Assembly: GCA_030180135.1 (NCBI GenBank) | Contig: CM058238.1 | Span: 3,048,461 to 3,112,460 of the forward strand | DNA: 64,000 nucleotides | Origin: Orychophragmus violaceus | Taxonomy: Eukaryota; Streptophyta; Magnoliopsida; Brassicales; Brassicaceae | Reading direction: 5' to 3' | Part shown: in pieces, positions 34,179-45,484 of the stretch | Numbering within the stretch: position 1 is the stretch's first letter | Layout of the letters: each line of letters starts with the position of its first letter | Program-made: the position numbers and the translations under genes | Notes under the pieces: model-generated | Database searches by the model: none | The model's input: the letters and a program-made list of their open reading frames with translations, nothing else | What the model was told of the DNA's origin: nothing

Positions 34179-34731
34179 TATCGAATTTTTTTTTTGCTTC
34201 TTCATCATCGAAGTGCTTTTATAATGTTTCACTAGGACATCAAACGGCGTCGTATGATGCGGTATGGCGCGGAATTTGACACGGATAACTAATTCGCACG
34301 TGCCAACTATATATATAAGATTCAGGTAATATCCTAAAACGACCTTATATTATTCAAAGAATTCAATGTGAGCCCAGTTTATTCTTGTTTAACAAGTTAA
34401 GCCCAATTTCAATCATTTAATCACCCACGATTTAAATGTTTTCTGGTTTAGCAAATTCTTTCCCTTTTTCTTGAGATTCTCATGATAAGGCATAGTATAA
34501 TTCAAGGTAAGACAATTCTGAATATTTTTCTCTTAATTTATCTTAAGATCATATAACAAACAAACCATATATATACAAGCTCAAATGAGTAACAAAAACT
34601 CGAAATGCATTCTTGATTTAGTAGAAACCATCACTTACTATTTTGTTTGTTCTCCAATTTTTCATGGTACAAATCTACATACACCTTAAAAAAAACAACC
34701 GACCAACAATCCTAAAAGTACCTGAAGATGA

Positions 34732-36643
34732 TTAAAATTTAAAGGCTAGTGATTGCAAGTAGGCTCGAGCTTTAGCAGCCATGGCTAGAGATTCCTCATC
34801 TTCTCTTTCCTTTGCGGTATTCACAGCTGCAACATAAGCTAATCTTGCCTCTTCCATTCTCCTCAGTTCAGTTTCATCTATATCGTCCTAGTTTATACGT
34901 AGTTGCAACAGCTTTAGATATATGACCTCCAAAATAAAGGGGACAAAAGAAAGATCTTGACTTACGAGATATGGAAGATGGTCAAACTCATATGGAGTTG
35001 CATCATAATCCCTGTCGAGTTTTTTGGATTCTGTTTTCGCCAGAGTTTCAAATACCCGTGTGAACGAAGAGATTTCTCCTTCAACAGCATCTAGCTGTTC
35101 TTGAAGCTTGTTTGCTCTCGTTCCTGTTGTCTTTGCTTCCCATTGAGTCTTCTCAAGAGCGGCTTGCCTGTCTGCAAGTTTGATCTAGTGAAGACAAAGC
35201 AAAAAAAGCTATTAACATTAGAAGATGGCATGATAAAAAAGAGGAATCTTTAGTACACAAAATGGCGTGAAAGCATTAGCAAGATTTAAAGTAACAACGG
35301 TCTATGAAACACAAACTGAAGATGCATAAGACAAAAAGGTGTACCTTAGTGTCTGATAATTGTAACTGCATAGACTTGATCAACGTGTCCTTTTCAGCAA
35401 CCAATCGTTTTGTTTGTTCAAGCTTCTCTTGTATCTCGTTTACCTGGCTTTTCTTTGATATTTCCATTGACTTTAAAACCTCTTCTTTCTCTGATAGTTT
35501 TGTTTGCAAGTCAGTCACTTGCTCTCTAAGTTTTGTTAGTTCTTCCTTTTCTGCACCAGCCAACGCCTTTGCGTTTTCACCATCTTCCTTAGTATTGTTC
35601 ACAACATCCTTGTTACCTTCTGCATCTCTCTTTTTCTTCCTGGTAATGTTTGAGAAGCATTTCTTCCCTTCAAATCAGGTACATGCGAAGACAAGTTAAC
35701 AAGTGATAAAGCCGAAACTCAAACAAACAAGTCACCTATTAAAGCTCCTAAACCAAATTCTGAAAATACCAATAGTCCAAAAACAGGAATCCATTATTAT
35801 AACAACATTTACTGCATACGATAATTGAAAAATAGCTATGACCCCTTAGGTATATAAAAGAAGTTAACAAGCCATTAAGCCAAGCAGATATCAGCTCATA
35901 CTCAAAAAGGAAAGGAGAGCAAACAACTAGTTCCATCATAGTAACTAGCAGTAAAATTCCGAGTTGGAACCTAACTAAAAGTCTAGTACCAATGCAACCA
36001 AGGAATGAATAATGCTAAAATTACCACAGAGAGATAATATATATGGAAAAAAATAATCCACCTTTCTAGAAGGCATCTTCGTGTAGATCATGGAACCTCG
36101 CCGCTTAAATGAACTCCTTTCTTTGTGTTCCTAATCACGTTCAGTGAGAAGAACATCATAAAAATCCCAGCCTTAATATGAAAGCTACACTCTTTATCTT
36201 TCAGAAATTTCAAATCCATATGTACAAAATACCATTAGTTCCTCTCACATTTACATTTATCTATAATTCCCCAAATTAGTTCGACAAATAAAATCTATGA
36301 AAGGTCATAAATTGCTACAAAATTCTCAACCCAGTCGGTTAAAAACACCAACATAATTTCGAAATTCCGTCTACTCTATCACCCAATCTTCAATCCCCAC
36401 GAGCTTCAAACATATTCCGAGAGAGATGAGATAATTTACCATGTAATGCTCGATGAGGGGAACAATCTCGACGAGATCTTTTAAAAGACGCTGATCGATA
36501 TTCTCGTTGCCGGAGTTCGTAACGGCACCAGATTGGTGAGGAGACAGTGGGAGATCGTCATCACCGGCGAGCCACGAGCTATCATCCCCAAATCCAGAAT
36601 CGCTTTGCAAATCCATGAAATGCTGCTGCTGCTGCTCATACAT
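34732..36643 (-). CDS. MPB2C: Movement protein-binding protein MPB2C
   Basis: This microtubule-associated coiled-coil protein was found as an interactor of a tobamovirus movement protein; it also affects KNOTTED1-type trafficking and cortical microtubules. Exons read as 36643-36440, 36130-36062, a third exon ending at 35345, then 35184-34966 and 34887-34732. The N-terminus starts MYEQQQQHFMDLQSD with an acidic low-complexity stretch. The middle is a long coiled coil (LREQVTDLQTKLSEKEEV and ILVAEKD-like heptads, about residues 130-250). The C-terminus ends AYLQSLAFKF. The start of exon 3 is uncertain. The acceptor at 35668-35669 gives a 323-base exon that is out of frame, whereas an acceptor 5 bases further on (exon from 35662) is in frame and reads KCFSNITRKKKRD. 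Otherwise the gene is well preserved. Confidence 0.85.
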
Positions 36644-37643
36644 CTTTTGCTGAATAGATCTGCTTCAGTTATTAGTCTTCTACACCAGAGCTTGAGCAGA
36701 GAGAGACCCGAATGTTTTACTTTTCTATCCTCAAAGCTGTTCTTCTTCAATTCGGAGCTATTGGATCTCAGTTTTTGTTTTTTCCAACGTTCATCTGAAA
36801 CTTGACCAATATACCCTCGTTGTCTCACTCGTTTTCTATCGACGGACCCGTGATTTTGAATTATTTCCTTTAAAAGCACATTTCCTTTATTTGTTCCCTT
36901 ACGTCTACATTAACATTATAATTATCATATCCCTTCTTTAGTTTGTTAATTAATTTGGATTTCATGTGTATTAAGATTTCATTAACATTAAATTCGTCGA
37001 GAGGATTGTCCTGACGGGATATTGGTCGGAAAAGAAACAGGCGGCACTATCCATAGTTAAAAATTCAGATTAATACAAGGTCATAACGAGGTTTTCTATC
37101 GTCGTACCTAAACTGGTCATGTAAATTAACGTGTTGCCGTTTATTCAATAATCAATACAAAAGATAACATTCATATAAATATCACCTTTGGTTATGATAA
37201 CCAATAACAAAAGAAAGTATTACATAGGAGTAGACAGAAGTAAAAAAAAAAAATCTTAACAATGTGAGATGATGATTTATAATAGAATGAAAACTGACTT
37301 CACTAAACAAAGGAAAGCTTACGGTAAACATTGAAAGCCTTCCTCTTAATGATCTTGACTAATCAAAAGAAAAATAAACCCCCAAAGAAGGATTGAGATT
37401 AAAGTCTAAAATCCGGTTAGCATAACCGGCTCTCACTAGTCTTAGGTCTCAAAATAGTCAAGGACCCACGAGATAATAAAACATCAAAGATTATAGTTTC
37501 GAATGTACAATAAATTAAGATTGAATATATCTATAATAATTTGAAAAAAAAAAAAATCCTTCTTGAGATAAAGAAGTAAAAAAACAGAGGAATCAACTTT
37601 GGTGTTATACCCGATCGTGTGATGATTCTTTTTCGTTTAACTT
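36644..37643. other. MPB2C leader and intergenic DNA
   Basis: This is the promoter region of MPB2C and the 3' region of BIM1. A plus-strand ORF at 36533-36805 overlaps MPB2C exon 1 and is its shadow. I see no additional gene. Confidence 0.4.
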
Positions 37644-40600
37644 CTATTGTTTGGTCTTGAGCCGTTTTGGTTTCCGACTTTGCTTGGTGTCATCGTTTCC
37701 GGTTCTAGAAACCGGTTCACGGACTTCATGATCCTATTATCAGTATGGAAACAAAACTAAAAACTATCAGGCCCCAACAAAAAAAGAACACTTCAATGTG
37801 TTTGAATGTGAATCAAGTCGTTAAAAAGGAACCTTGAAAGAAGATGATTGTTTAGCAAGCTCGATTTCGACGGAGATGCTTGCTTTTGTCAAGTCTACTC
37901 CTGAATTCTCCAATGCTTCTCTTAGTGTTTTCACTAATCTGCTTCACAAAGAAAACAATAAGTTTTTACTTTTTTCACTTTTCAACTGTTACAAGATCAA
38001 AAGAGTTTGAAGAGAGGAGTGATTTTAGTTTTACCCTTGTGAGTAAACACTTGATATACTTATGTTACCCTCATGAACTTCTTCATCATCACCTTCTTCT
38101 TCTTTCAATGGTTGAGTATGACTCCGAGAACTCAGGCTTGGCTCTACTGGTCTCTGATGATGTCACTCTTGTGTGCAAGGTATTAGCCGCAATCACAGGA
38201 GAGAAAAAACTGTTGCTTTGAACTGGCAAAGGAAATGACGCAGTCCTTGGCGTTTCTGAATGATCTACAACAACGCCTTGTGCTGTTGCAAGGACCGGAA
38301 CAGGAATGTTATTCTTCTCTTTTTCCAATTTTGGAGTAAAAGCAACGGTTCCTTCAGGTACTAGCTGTTGGTTGTTTCTCTGCTGTAATGTAAACGGATC
38401 ACACAGGTTAACATCACAAGTTTTCAGCTTTCAAACCGGGGAACAAAAAGATTTAAGATATGGTTTGGAAATGTGATTATATCTACCCAGTTCAATAGCT
38501 TCGAAGGTTCTTGATTCCATCCTTGGTAAGGGGTCTCGTACTTGTTTGTTTTCTCCTGTAAGAATTGAATATACTCGATAACCTCTAGCAAGAAAGAGGC
38601 CTTGTCCCGCTTTTGGTCGCTGTTAGGTATTAGTTGTCTCAACATTTGAAATCTGCAGAGAGATTTATTAACAATGTTTGATTAGTCTCCCCTCAACGCT
38701 ATTCTCTGTAAACCAGTTCTGGCCTTTTCTACATTTTGAGTAACTTACCTATCATTGATCTTGCTCCTCCTCCGTTGTTCTGTAGCAGAATGTTTAGACC
38801 TTGGCGTGTTCAGCTTTTGATCGTTACCAGCACCTCTCGCGTCTGCTTTTACTCTCAAATCTACAATAACGAACAAAATCAATCAGATCTTAAGCTGTGA
38901 ATGTTTAGAAAATGTAACGTTGATGATATCTGAGAGAATAGAAACCTCTATGGAGCTGGCTAGTTGAGGAGCTTTCTTTCTTCATGATGAAATCTTCTTC
39001 ATCATCCAAATCATCATCCTGTGAAGTTCCTTTCGCTGCTGATCTTATCATGTCCATGAAGCTCTGGCTCTTAAGTCCAGACCCTCTGCAACAAAAGTAA
39101 AACTTTATTTGATCAGTCTTTTAAGTCCATAGACTTAAGTAATAGAGAAAAGAGAAGGGATGAGACTGACTGAGAGGAAGAACGAGAACTGAAACCGCTC
39201 AGATGGTTATTTGTCAAAGACTGTGTCCTTCGTTCCACCACAGGCCATTGTCCCATAGATGTTGCAACATCAGCTAAACAATAACAAAAAAGAAAACTTT
39301 TTCATCATTTCATGTGGTTTCTAAAACACTTGTAAACTAGTCTATCTTGTTACCTCTGATGCTAGCCCTCTCCCCAGCATTATTCTCCTTCCTTGTCTGT
39401 CCCTTCTTCCCAGAACCAGATTCATCCCACAAAGTGAATCCACTTGCTGCAGCAGCGTACAAGCTGCAACTAGAGTTCGAATTCTCGTCCACAACGTTTC
39501 TCTCATTACCACCACCGGCAGGAGTGAACATCATGGGTGGTGAAAGCTCCGGCTTAGGAATTCTCTGATGATTATGGAAATAAGGAATGGGACTTATCGT
39601 GTATGTTCCTATTCCACCGGGAAGTACGTGTTGCAGCGGTGGAGACGGTGCAGGCGGCGGTGGCTTCTCGGAAGCTGTCCTGGTTGTGTCAATCCTACTT
39701 GTCTCTTCTTTAGTTCCAACACATTCTAACGGTTGTAGAAAATCATGGGTTTTCAAGTGGCTATCTGCTCCGTGTTTCATCAAAATATTATACAAACCGT
39801 AAGTATATTCATATACACATTATTTTACTGTTATTAAATATAAAAAAAGCTGTATGCCTTTTACCATAGTACAACATTTATCAGTTATACAATAGAAATT
39901 CAATAAATTAATATTCGATAAATTAATAATCATAATAAATTAATATATTTTGTGGTTCTAAACTACATTTTAGCTTAGTTAATTTCTTTACAAATTAATA
40001 ATTTTCTGAACTAATAACATATTAGTGTCACAATATTATTAATTTATAAAGTTTTTACTGTAGTTACTTAACAAAATTATGACATTTTTTTCATATTTCA
40101 TCAGGATCTAACAGCACTAGAAATAAAAATCAAAATGCAAAACGAATTGATTGTCTAGTGATTCCATAAACTTGGTTTAAAATCCCATGTTATTGTCACG
40201 TTCACAGATATTTTACATGTGTATCACCAAGTACGGGTCCCTTATTTCTCTGGGCTTTAAACATTGGGACCATTAGGGCCCAATCAGATAGCAACAAGTT
40301 GATCCATGATTCGTCTTAAAGGAGGGGTCAGATCAGATGCACGCGCGGAGAAAACGTGACGCCTTTAAAAGAATCTTTTAATTATTAAAAAAAAACTGGA
40401 AAGGATAAAACGGTAAATACCTTGAGAAGAAGGTGTAGGCTTGGGATCTGGGTGGAGAGTTGAATGACTGCAGAGCGATAAAAAATCATGTGTTGGTTTT
40501 CTCCCTGTGGAAATTCTTCTAAAAATCAAAATTAAAGAGGAAAAAAACAGAATAATCCTTTTTATAATTTGATAATAAATTCTTTGAATATAAAATTAAA

Positions 40601-40669
40601 CTCTCCTTTTATTTAATTTAAAATAGTGTTACCTTGGGCTTTCAAGGGACGAGGTTGAGGATGCTCCAT
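37644..40669 (-). CDS. BIM1: BES1-interacting bHLH factor BIM1 (frameshifted)
   Basis: BIM1 is an atypical bHLH transcription factor that pairs with BES1/BZR1 in brassinosteroid signalling. Ten coding exons are visible: 40669-40633, 40504-40421, 39764-39354, 39273-39171, 39085-38946, 38860-38749, 38652-38487, 38382-38035, 37938-37833 and 37733-37644. The N-terminus is MEHPQPRPLKAQGRKPTHDF. The bHLH (about residues 278-330) has His-Glu-Arg basic contacts in HSATEQRRRSKINDR and helix 2 KRDKASFLLEVIEYIQFLQE. Exon 8 is 348 bases, whereas 347 would keep the last two exons in frame. The frame shifts near 38145-38155, after which the upstream frame stops at about 38089. A read-through product would lose the C-terminal domain (LVKTLREALENSGVDL...). 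If the extra base is an error the protein is about 531 residues, near the Arabidopsis length. Confidence 0.9.
39890..40060. mobile_element. Emigrant-like MITE in BIM1 intron 2
   Basis: The 171-bp element has a right end that reads, on the minus strand, CAGTAAAAACTTTATAAATT. This is very close to the Emigrant (pogo-type, Tc1/mariner) terminal repeat. The left end is a diverged CAATAGAAATTCAATAAATT. TA flanks both ends (39888-39889 and 40061-40062). It is shorter than typical copies, so internally deleted. Confidence 0.75.
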
Positions 40670-41756
40670 GAACAAACAACAGCTTCGACAGTTCTTAAGC
40701 TACAGAGGAATTATCAATATTTTATCGGATATATTTTTGCAAAATTGACTTGAAATTCAACGGAATTCTGGAGCTACCAACTCAGATCTGCGACTTTTAG
40801 TGACTAATTCAACAGATGTTTCGTTCTCTGATGCTACTGAGCATGAATTTCGATAAAAATCTACTTGATTCAGCCTCCGCTGCAACTTTTGCTCGTCAAT
40901 TCTCCAGGAACATACGGATACCAGGAGAATCCGACGAGATTTGCCGAAGGAATCACTAAAATTCTTGGATTCGATAGATCTGTCAACAGAATTGCAGAGA
41001 AACTCGAAAGTTAAACCATAATTCAGCAGAATTCAAGCTCAAACCAACCGAATTTCGCATAATTCAAGTCAACCCGTGAGCATGGAGATCCAAACACTGG
41101 AGTCCAAGTCAAATCAATCTAAATTAACGACGGAGACGATTCGTGCTAAGATAGAATAGAAAGCGTACCTTTACAATCAACGACGACAGTTGAGTGAAGC
41201 TTGGATCTCTTAGTCAGCGCAAACAAACAAACAGTTCGAATTCCGAGATGAAGAAGACTCTTCGATCTGATCGGAAAAAATAAATAAAAAGATCAGCCAG
41301 AGAGAGCTCTCTCACTCCCTCTCTTTCTTTCTCTCTCTCTCTGTTTTGAGACGAAATGAGAAGGCGGAAATCTTTTATACAGGTCATTATAACGCTCCCC
41401 GTTTTAACAGCAATTCACTCCGTTTAAACGACGTTAACTCTAACGGAGTCACGTGGTGGATGGAGTTAGTTTGCTTTCTAGTGTAAGGTAAACAGAAGTT
41501 TATCCGTTTAGCGGCGCTAGAAAAGTAACATAATGGAGTAATACACACGCGCACAAAAATTGTTATTGTTATCGATGCTTTGTGACCAAAAAAAAAAAAA
41601 AAAAAAAATCATCGATCTACACTTTTGTTTTTATCGTATTCGACGATCCCCATTAAAATATATTTATATATGTCATTACATTTATTCATATATACACAAA
41701 TACACAAGGCCACTCTAATTGAGTTTCGTTATAACATAGTGATGAATTACTGAATA
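40670..41756. other. BIM1 5' UTR, leader intron and promoter
   Basis: A CT-rich leader at about 41300-41345 (GA-rich on the coding strand) and a donor on the minus strand near 41168 (AAAG then GTACGC) suggest a spliced 5' UTR, with the acceptor upstream of the ATG at 40669. The remaining sequence, with an A run at 41586-41608, is promoter or spacer. Confidence 0.5.
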
Positions 41757-42528
41757 TCTTTTGTCTCTCGTATTTTTCAGAGAGAGGGCGACGTCAAAGA
41801 CGACTTTCGGTGTACCGGATTTCACGGTTTATGTTTATACATCGCCTTGTTATGAGGCCTTTTTGGTATGTTGTCTTTTTGTTCTAATCGCGGCTTGTTT
41901 TTGGCCTCGATTTGAATAAAATCAACGATCTTTCTATGGCTGCTATTATTTCCGATTACTCAAGCTTTCTCGGATTCTTCTGGCGCCTTGCGTTCTGCGA
42001 AGCTTTTGATCGCGCTCCCTCTCTCTGTATTTGCCTCGTCCTCTCTTGATTTCTTCTTGTGGAAGCTCTACTCTCGTTCCTCCGTTAGCAGAGATTAATA
42101 TCGTGGCCGTGCCACTGCTTCTGAGGATAAACGCATGGTATATACTGTCGGGAATTTCTCCTGACAGCGGCGGCGCCTCCTTCGTTCTAGTTGACTTCTG
42201 TAGAGTCTTGTCTTCGCTTTGGTCTTGATTGCAGGTGCTTGGATAGTGGTTTCGGGATGATGCTTCGATCGGCAAACGGTTTCTGTCGGTATCGGTATTG
42301 GTCTGGTGAGCTTTGTCTCGGTTTCCTCCTCGTAGATCGGAAGCTTTCTGGCAGTTCTCCAGCTTGAGCGGCGCGGATGGTACATGTCGGCAGCGTTCTG
42401 GCGGTGATATGTGGCTTTTCCCCATGTTCATCTTATATGTTTATGACTATTCATTTTTGTTTGATATTAGGCCTAGGTCCGTTTTTACTTTTTAACGCGG
42501 CTCATGAATGAATTTGTTGACAAAAAAA
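41757..42528 (+). mobile_element. Poly(A)-tailed retroposon, family S, copy 1
   Basis: The element is bracketed by AATTACTGAATA (41745-41756) and AATTGCTGAATA (42529-42540), a 12-base target duplication with one difference. It ends TTGTTGAC followed by an A run. It is G+C-richer than its surroundings and has no known protein domain; overlapping small ORFs on both strands are not conserved. Internal sequence GATTAATATCGT..GTGCC and GGCGCCTCC is shared with the element at 50027-50970. It may belong to a Sadhu-like class of non-coding retroposons (inference). Confidence 0.82.
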
Positions 42529-42698
42529 AATTGCTGAATAATGTCGTCATCTGAATTAGCAACTATGTATAATATAATCATAAACTGTAAAATTTTGCAT
42601 AACTATAACAAACAAATTGTTGAGAAAGAAACTGTAGACAAAATTCCATTTTCGATATAAATTTGCGAATATAACTTTTACTTATATAGCGATATACG

Positions 42699-43143
42699 CA
42701 GTGGCGGAAATAGCATTAAAAGATGGGGTCACCTGACCCCTTTAGATTTTTATGAAAAAAGATTTTTGCTTGTATTTTGAAAAACAAAAATGGTTAAATG
42801 TTGCAAAATTATCTTACTGACCCCCATAAGATTTGCTATCAAGTATTTTAACCCCATGATTTTTTTTAAATGGTGATAACTTTTAGTCAATGTCCATTAC
42901 CTCAATAACGATTTTATTATTTTTAATTTACTTTGTCTAATTATCTTTCTTTATTTTACATTTGCCTAACATTTTCTATTTCCTATATCTTTTAAATACA
43001 TATATATATATTAATTTTATTATATTTTACGTTTTCTTAACCATTTTAGAACATTGTTTAGAGAGTGTATTTCATGATGAATTTAAAGTGATTTGTATTT
43101 AAAAAATTGACTCCGGATAAATTTTTGGCTGGCTCCGCCACTG
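42699..43143. mobile_element. hAT-type MITE (CAGTGGCGGA ends)
   Basis: The 445-bp element has ends CAGTGGCGGA and TCCGCCACTG, a perfect 10-bp inverted repeat with the hAT-type CAGTG start. It has an exact 8-bp duplication GATATACG at 42691-42698 and 43144-43151. The interior is AT-rich and non-coding. Confidence 0.93.
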
Positions 43144-43386
43144 GATATACGGTATTTGTTTTATTGTATAAAAATGTATATAGCATTTATTTTCATCGAC
43201 TCTACTAATTGATGGTCAGTTTTCAATATTCGTTGTCGGCAAATGAATCTCACATGCAGCTATTAATTTAAATTTTTATAGGCATGCATACACAAACATA
43301 TGTTCATAATACAATCATGGCGATAGCGAACATTCAATCTTCACGAATTCATAATTTAATATTCCCAATCAAACGGCTTGTAGTTG

Positions 43387-43552
43387 TTGGTGACATTGTC
43401 CTATACATTTTCAATTCACTGTATGCTTTAGCGTGTCAATGCAATCTATTTATTTTATTATGGTTTCAATTGGTGACATTGTCCTATACATTTTTAATTC
43501 ACTGTATGCTTTAGCGTGTCAATGCAATCCGTTTTCTTTATTATCAATCACG
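43387..43552. repeat. 83-bp tandem duplication
   Basis: TTGGTGACATTGTCCTATAC followed by about 60 further matching bases begins at 43387 and again at 43470. Only a few substitutions separate the copies. The ORFs here simply run through both units in different frames, so they are not evidence of coding. Confidence 0.88.
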
Positions 43553-43729
43553 AAAACGTTATTAAAAACTACAGTAAAAACGGTTATTTTCAGTTTTTTG
43601 TTATTGATTTCGCTAACAGCTTACTAGCTGATTTCACTTACGGCTTTGTATTACTCAACTGCTTTCCATTTCTACTAACCGCTAATATAACTATTCCGCT
43701 TTTGATCACTAATCAAACCTTATATAGAT

Positions 43730-44253
43730 CAGTGTTCTAAAAAGCGGTATAGGCGGGGCCTAGGCGCTAGACGGTTCTTGACAGTGGCGATTTTCTTCTA
43801 GGCGTTAGAATTAGGCATTTGTATTATTAAGCGGATTTAGGCGGGTTTAAGCGGTCCTAGGCGGTTCTAGGCGGTTCTAGGCGGCTCTACACAATCTTTA
43901 ACTAATTATCATTTGATTTTTAATTTTTGTGTTTATTTCAATCTAATTTTAAAAATTTATTACATATAACTAAATTTATAAGTTTTAATTCATAAATTAA
44001 TGGTTATCAATATAAAAAATATCGTAATTTTAACAGATTTTGATAGCAAATGTCGTGTGGTGATAAATTATCTGAATTTTTTTGTTATTTCGATGTAATT
44101 TAAGTTCTAAATCTATTTTTAAGATTATAAATATTTAAATTATATTATGTATATAGTAAAATATATCTAAAATATATGGGTTTTTTTTATAAACGTCTAA
44201 ACGCCTAAAATCGTTTAGGCTCCAATTAGCGCCTAGCGCTTTCTTGAACACTG
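43730..44253. mobile_element. hAT-type MITE with AGGCGG repeats
   Basis: The 524-bp element has ends CAGTGTTCTAAAAAGCG and CGCTTTCTTGAACACTG and an exact 8-bp duplication ATATAGAT at 43722-43729 and 44254-44261. The left part contains tandem TAGGCGGTTC words; the right part has the inverted CGCCTA words. It is non-coding. Confidence 0.93.
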
Positions 44254-45394
44254 ATATAGATTATTAATATTAGGCCGACTATTATCTGTCCAAGTAAATG
44301 CCACCCAAGAAAGAATCAATAAACTACGGAAGTCCATGTGTTTGATATTTATTCTCGTGTTTCATGAAATGAATAGTTGAATACCATCAAAACTTGAAAG
44401 AAGAGAGAATATTATGGCATTAGATGAAATCACGTGTCTCTTCATCATTTTTATGGTTATTTGTTTTTACCTATTAAAATCATAACTCAATAATTAAACT
44501 TACTATGTTTAATTATTGTTTTACACAAAAACCCTATGGATGATTGCATAGCTACGTTTAAAGTAAAAATTTGCGTAATTTTTTTTAATAGACATGTAAT
44601 ATCACATCGATTTTCTATGCTTCAAAACTATAGGCTATACGTACACCTCGTTCCATTTGAAGTTTTTTAAAATGATCAAATAAAATATATATGATAGCTA
44701 GATTGAACCGTGAGTGTGGTATACACATGTTCCATTTTCTTAACACTACACAAAAAGAAACAATTGGTTAATTGCATATAATATTGTTAGTCATAAGAAT
44801 CATAAGAGGGAGTAACGTGTTGTCTGTGTAACATTGTTATGCTGATTCCATACACATGCACTTCAACTAGTTTTGCATTTGTTTGTTCATATATATTCTT
44901 GTTTCTTTTTTCTAACAAGGAAACAAGGATCTATAGTTAGCTGGAATTTGTATATGAAAAAAAGAATCAAACTTCTCGTTTTAGATACTTATAAATTTAC
45001 AGTATAAATTATGCCGTAAAATGATGGTATGCATGGGACAAATATAACTATGTACGTGTATGCCGTATGCGATTATGTTTTGTGTGAGTGGGGGTCTATG
45101 TATATATGTGACATTAGGTGGAACAAAGACAGCTCTTTCCTTTGTGCAATGCCATTAACAATTGTCGAGGAGACCATGACCCATAATCAACGACCCTAAT
45201 CATGTAAGCTAAACCCATTTTCAATTTACTTGAGTGCCACATGTTGTTAGTACAACTTATATTTTATTCGAAATATGTATAAATAGCTAAACCAAAATTA
45301 GACGGCTCACACTACATTTAAAAGACGTCCAATTAGCATTTACCAAACTAATATTGGCTAATATATATATGGACGGATTTGAGTTAGGTATTCG

Positions 45395-45395
<1 letters not shown>
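44254..45395. other. Intergenic, no gene seen
   Basis: AT-rich spacer in the BIM1-RING gene interval, with no supported ORF or element end. Confidence 0.4.

Positions 45396-45481
<86 letters not shown>
45396..45481. repeat. (AT)n microsatellite
   Basis: About 85 bases of nearly pure AT/TA repeat with one TTT interruption near 45426. The length is likely polymorphic and hard to sequence. Confidence 0.9.

Positions 45482-45484
<3 letters not shown>

Noticed and set aside
36533..36805. 90-residue plus-strand ORF
   Set aside because: Antisense to MPB2C exon 1 and leader.
42031..42431. Several 65-160-residue ORFs on both strands
   Set aside because: They lie inside a poly(A)-tailed non-coding retroposon, overlap each other and have no domain.
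43284..43740. Three overlapping ORFs with repeated words
   Set aside because: They come from an 83-bp tandem duplication in spacer DNA, not from a protein repeat.
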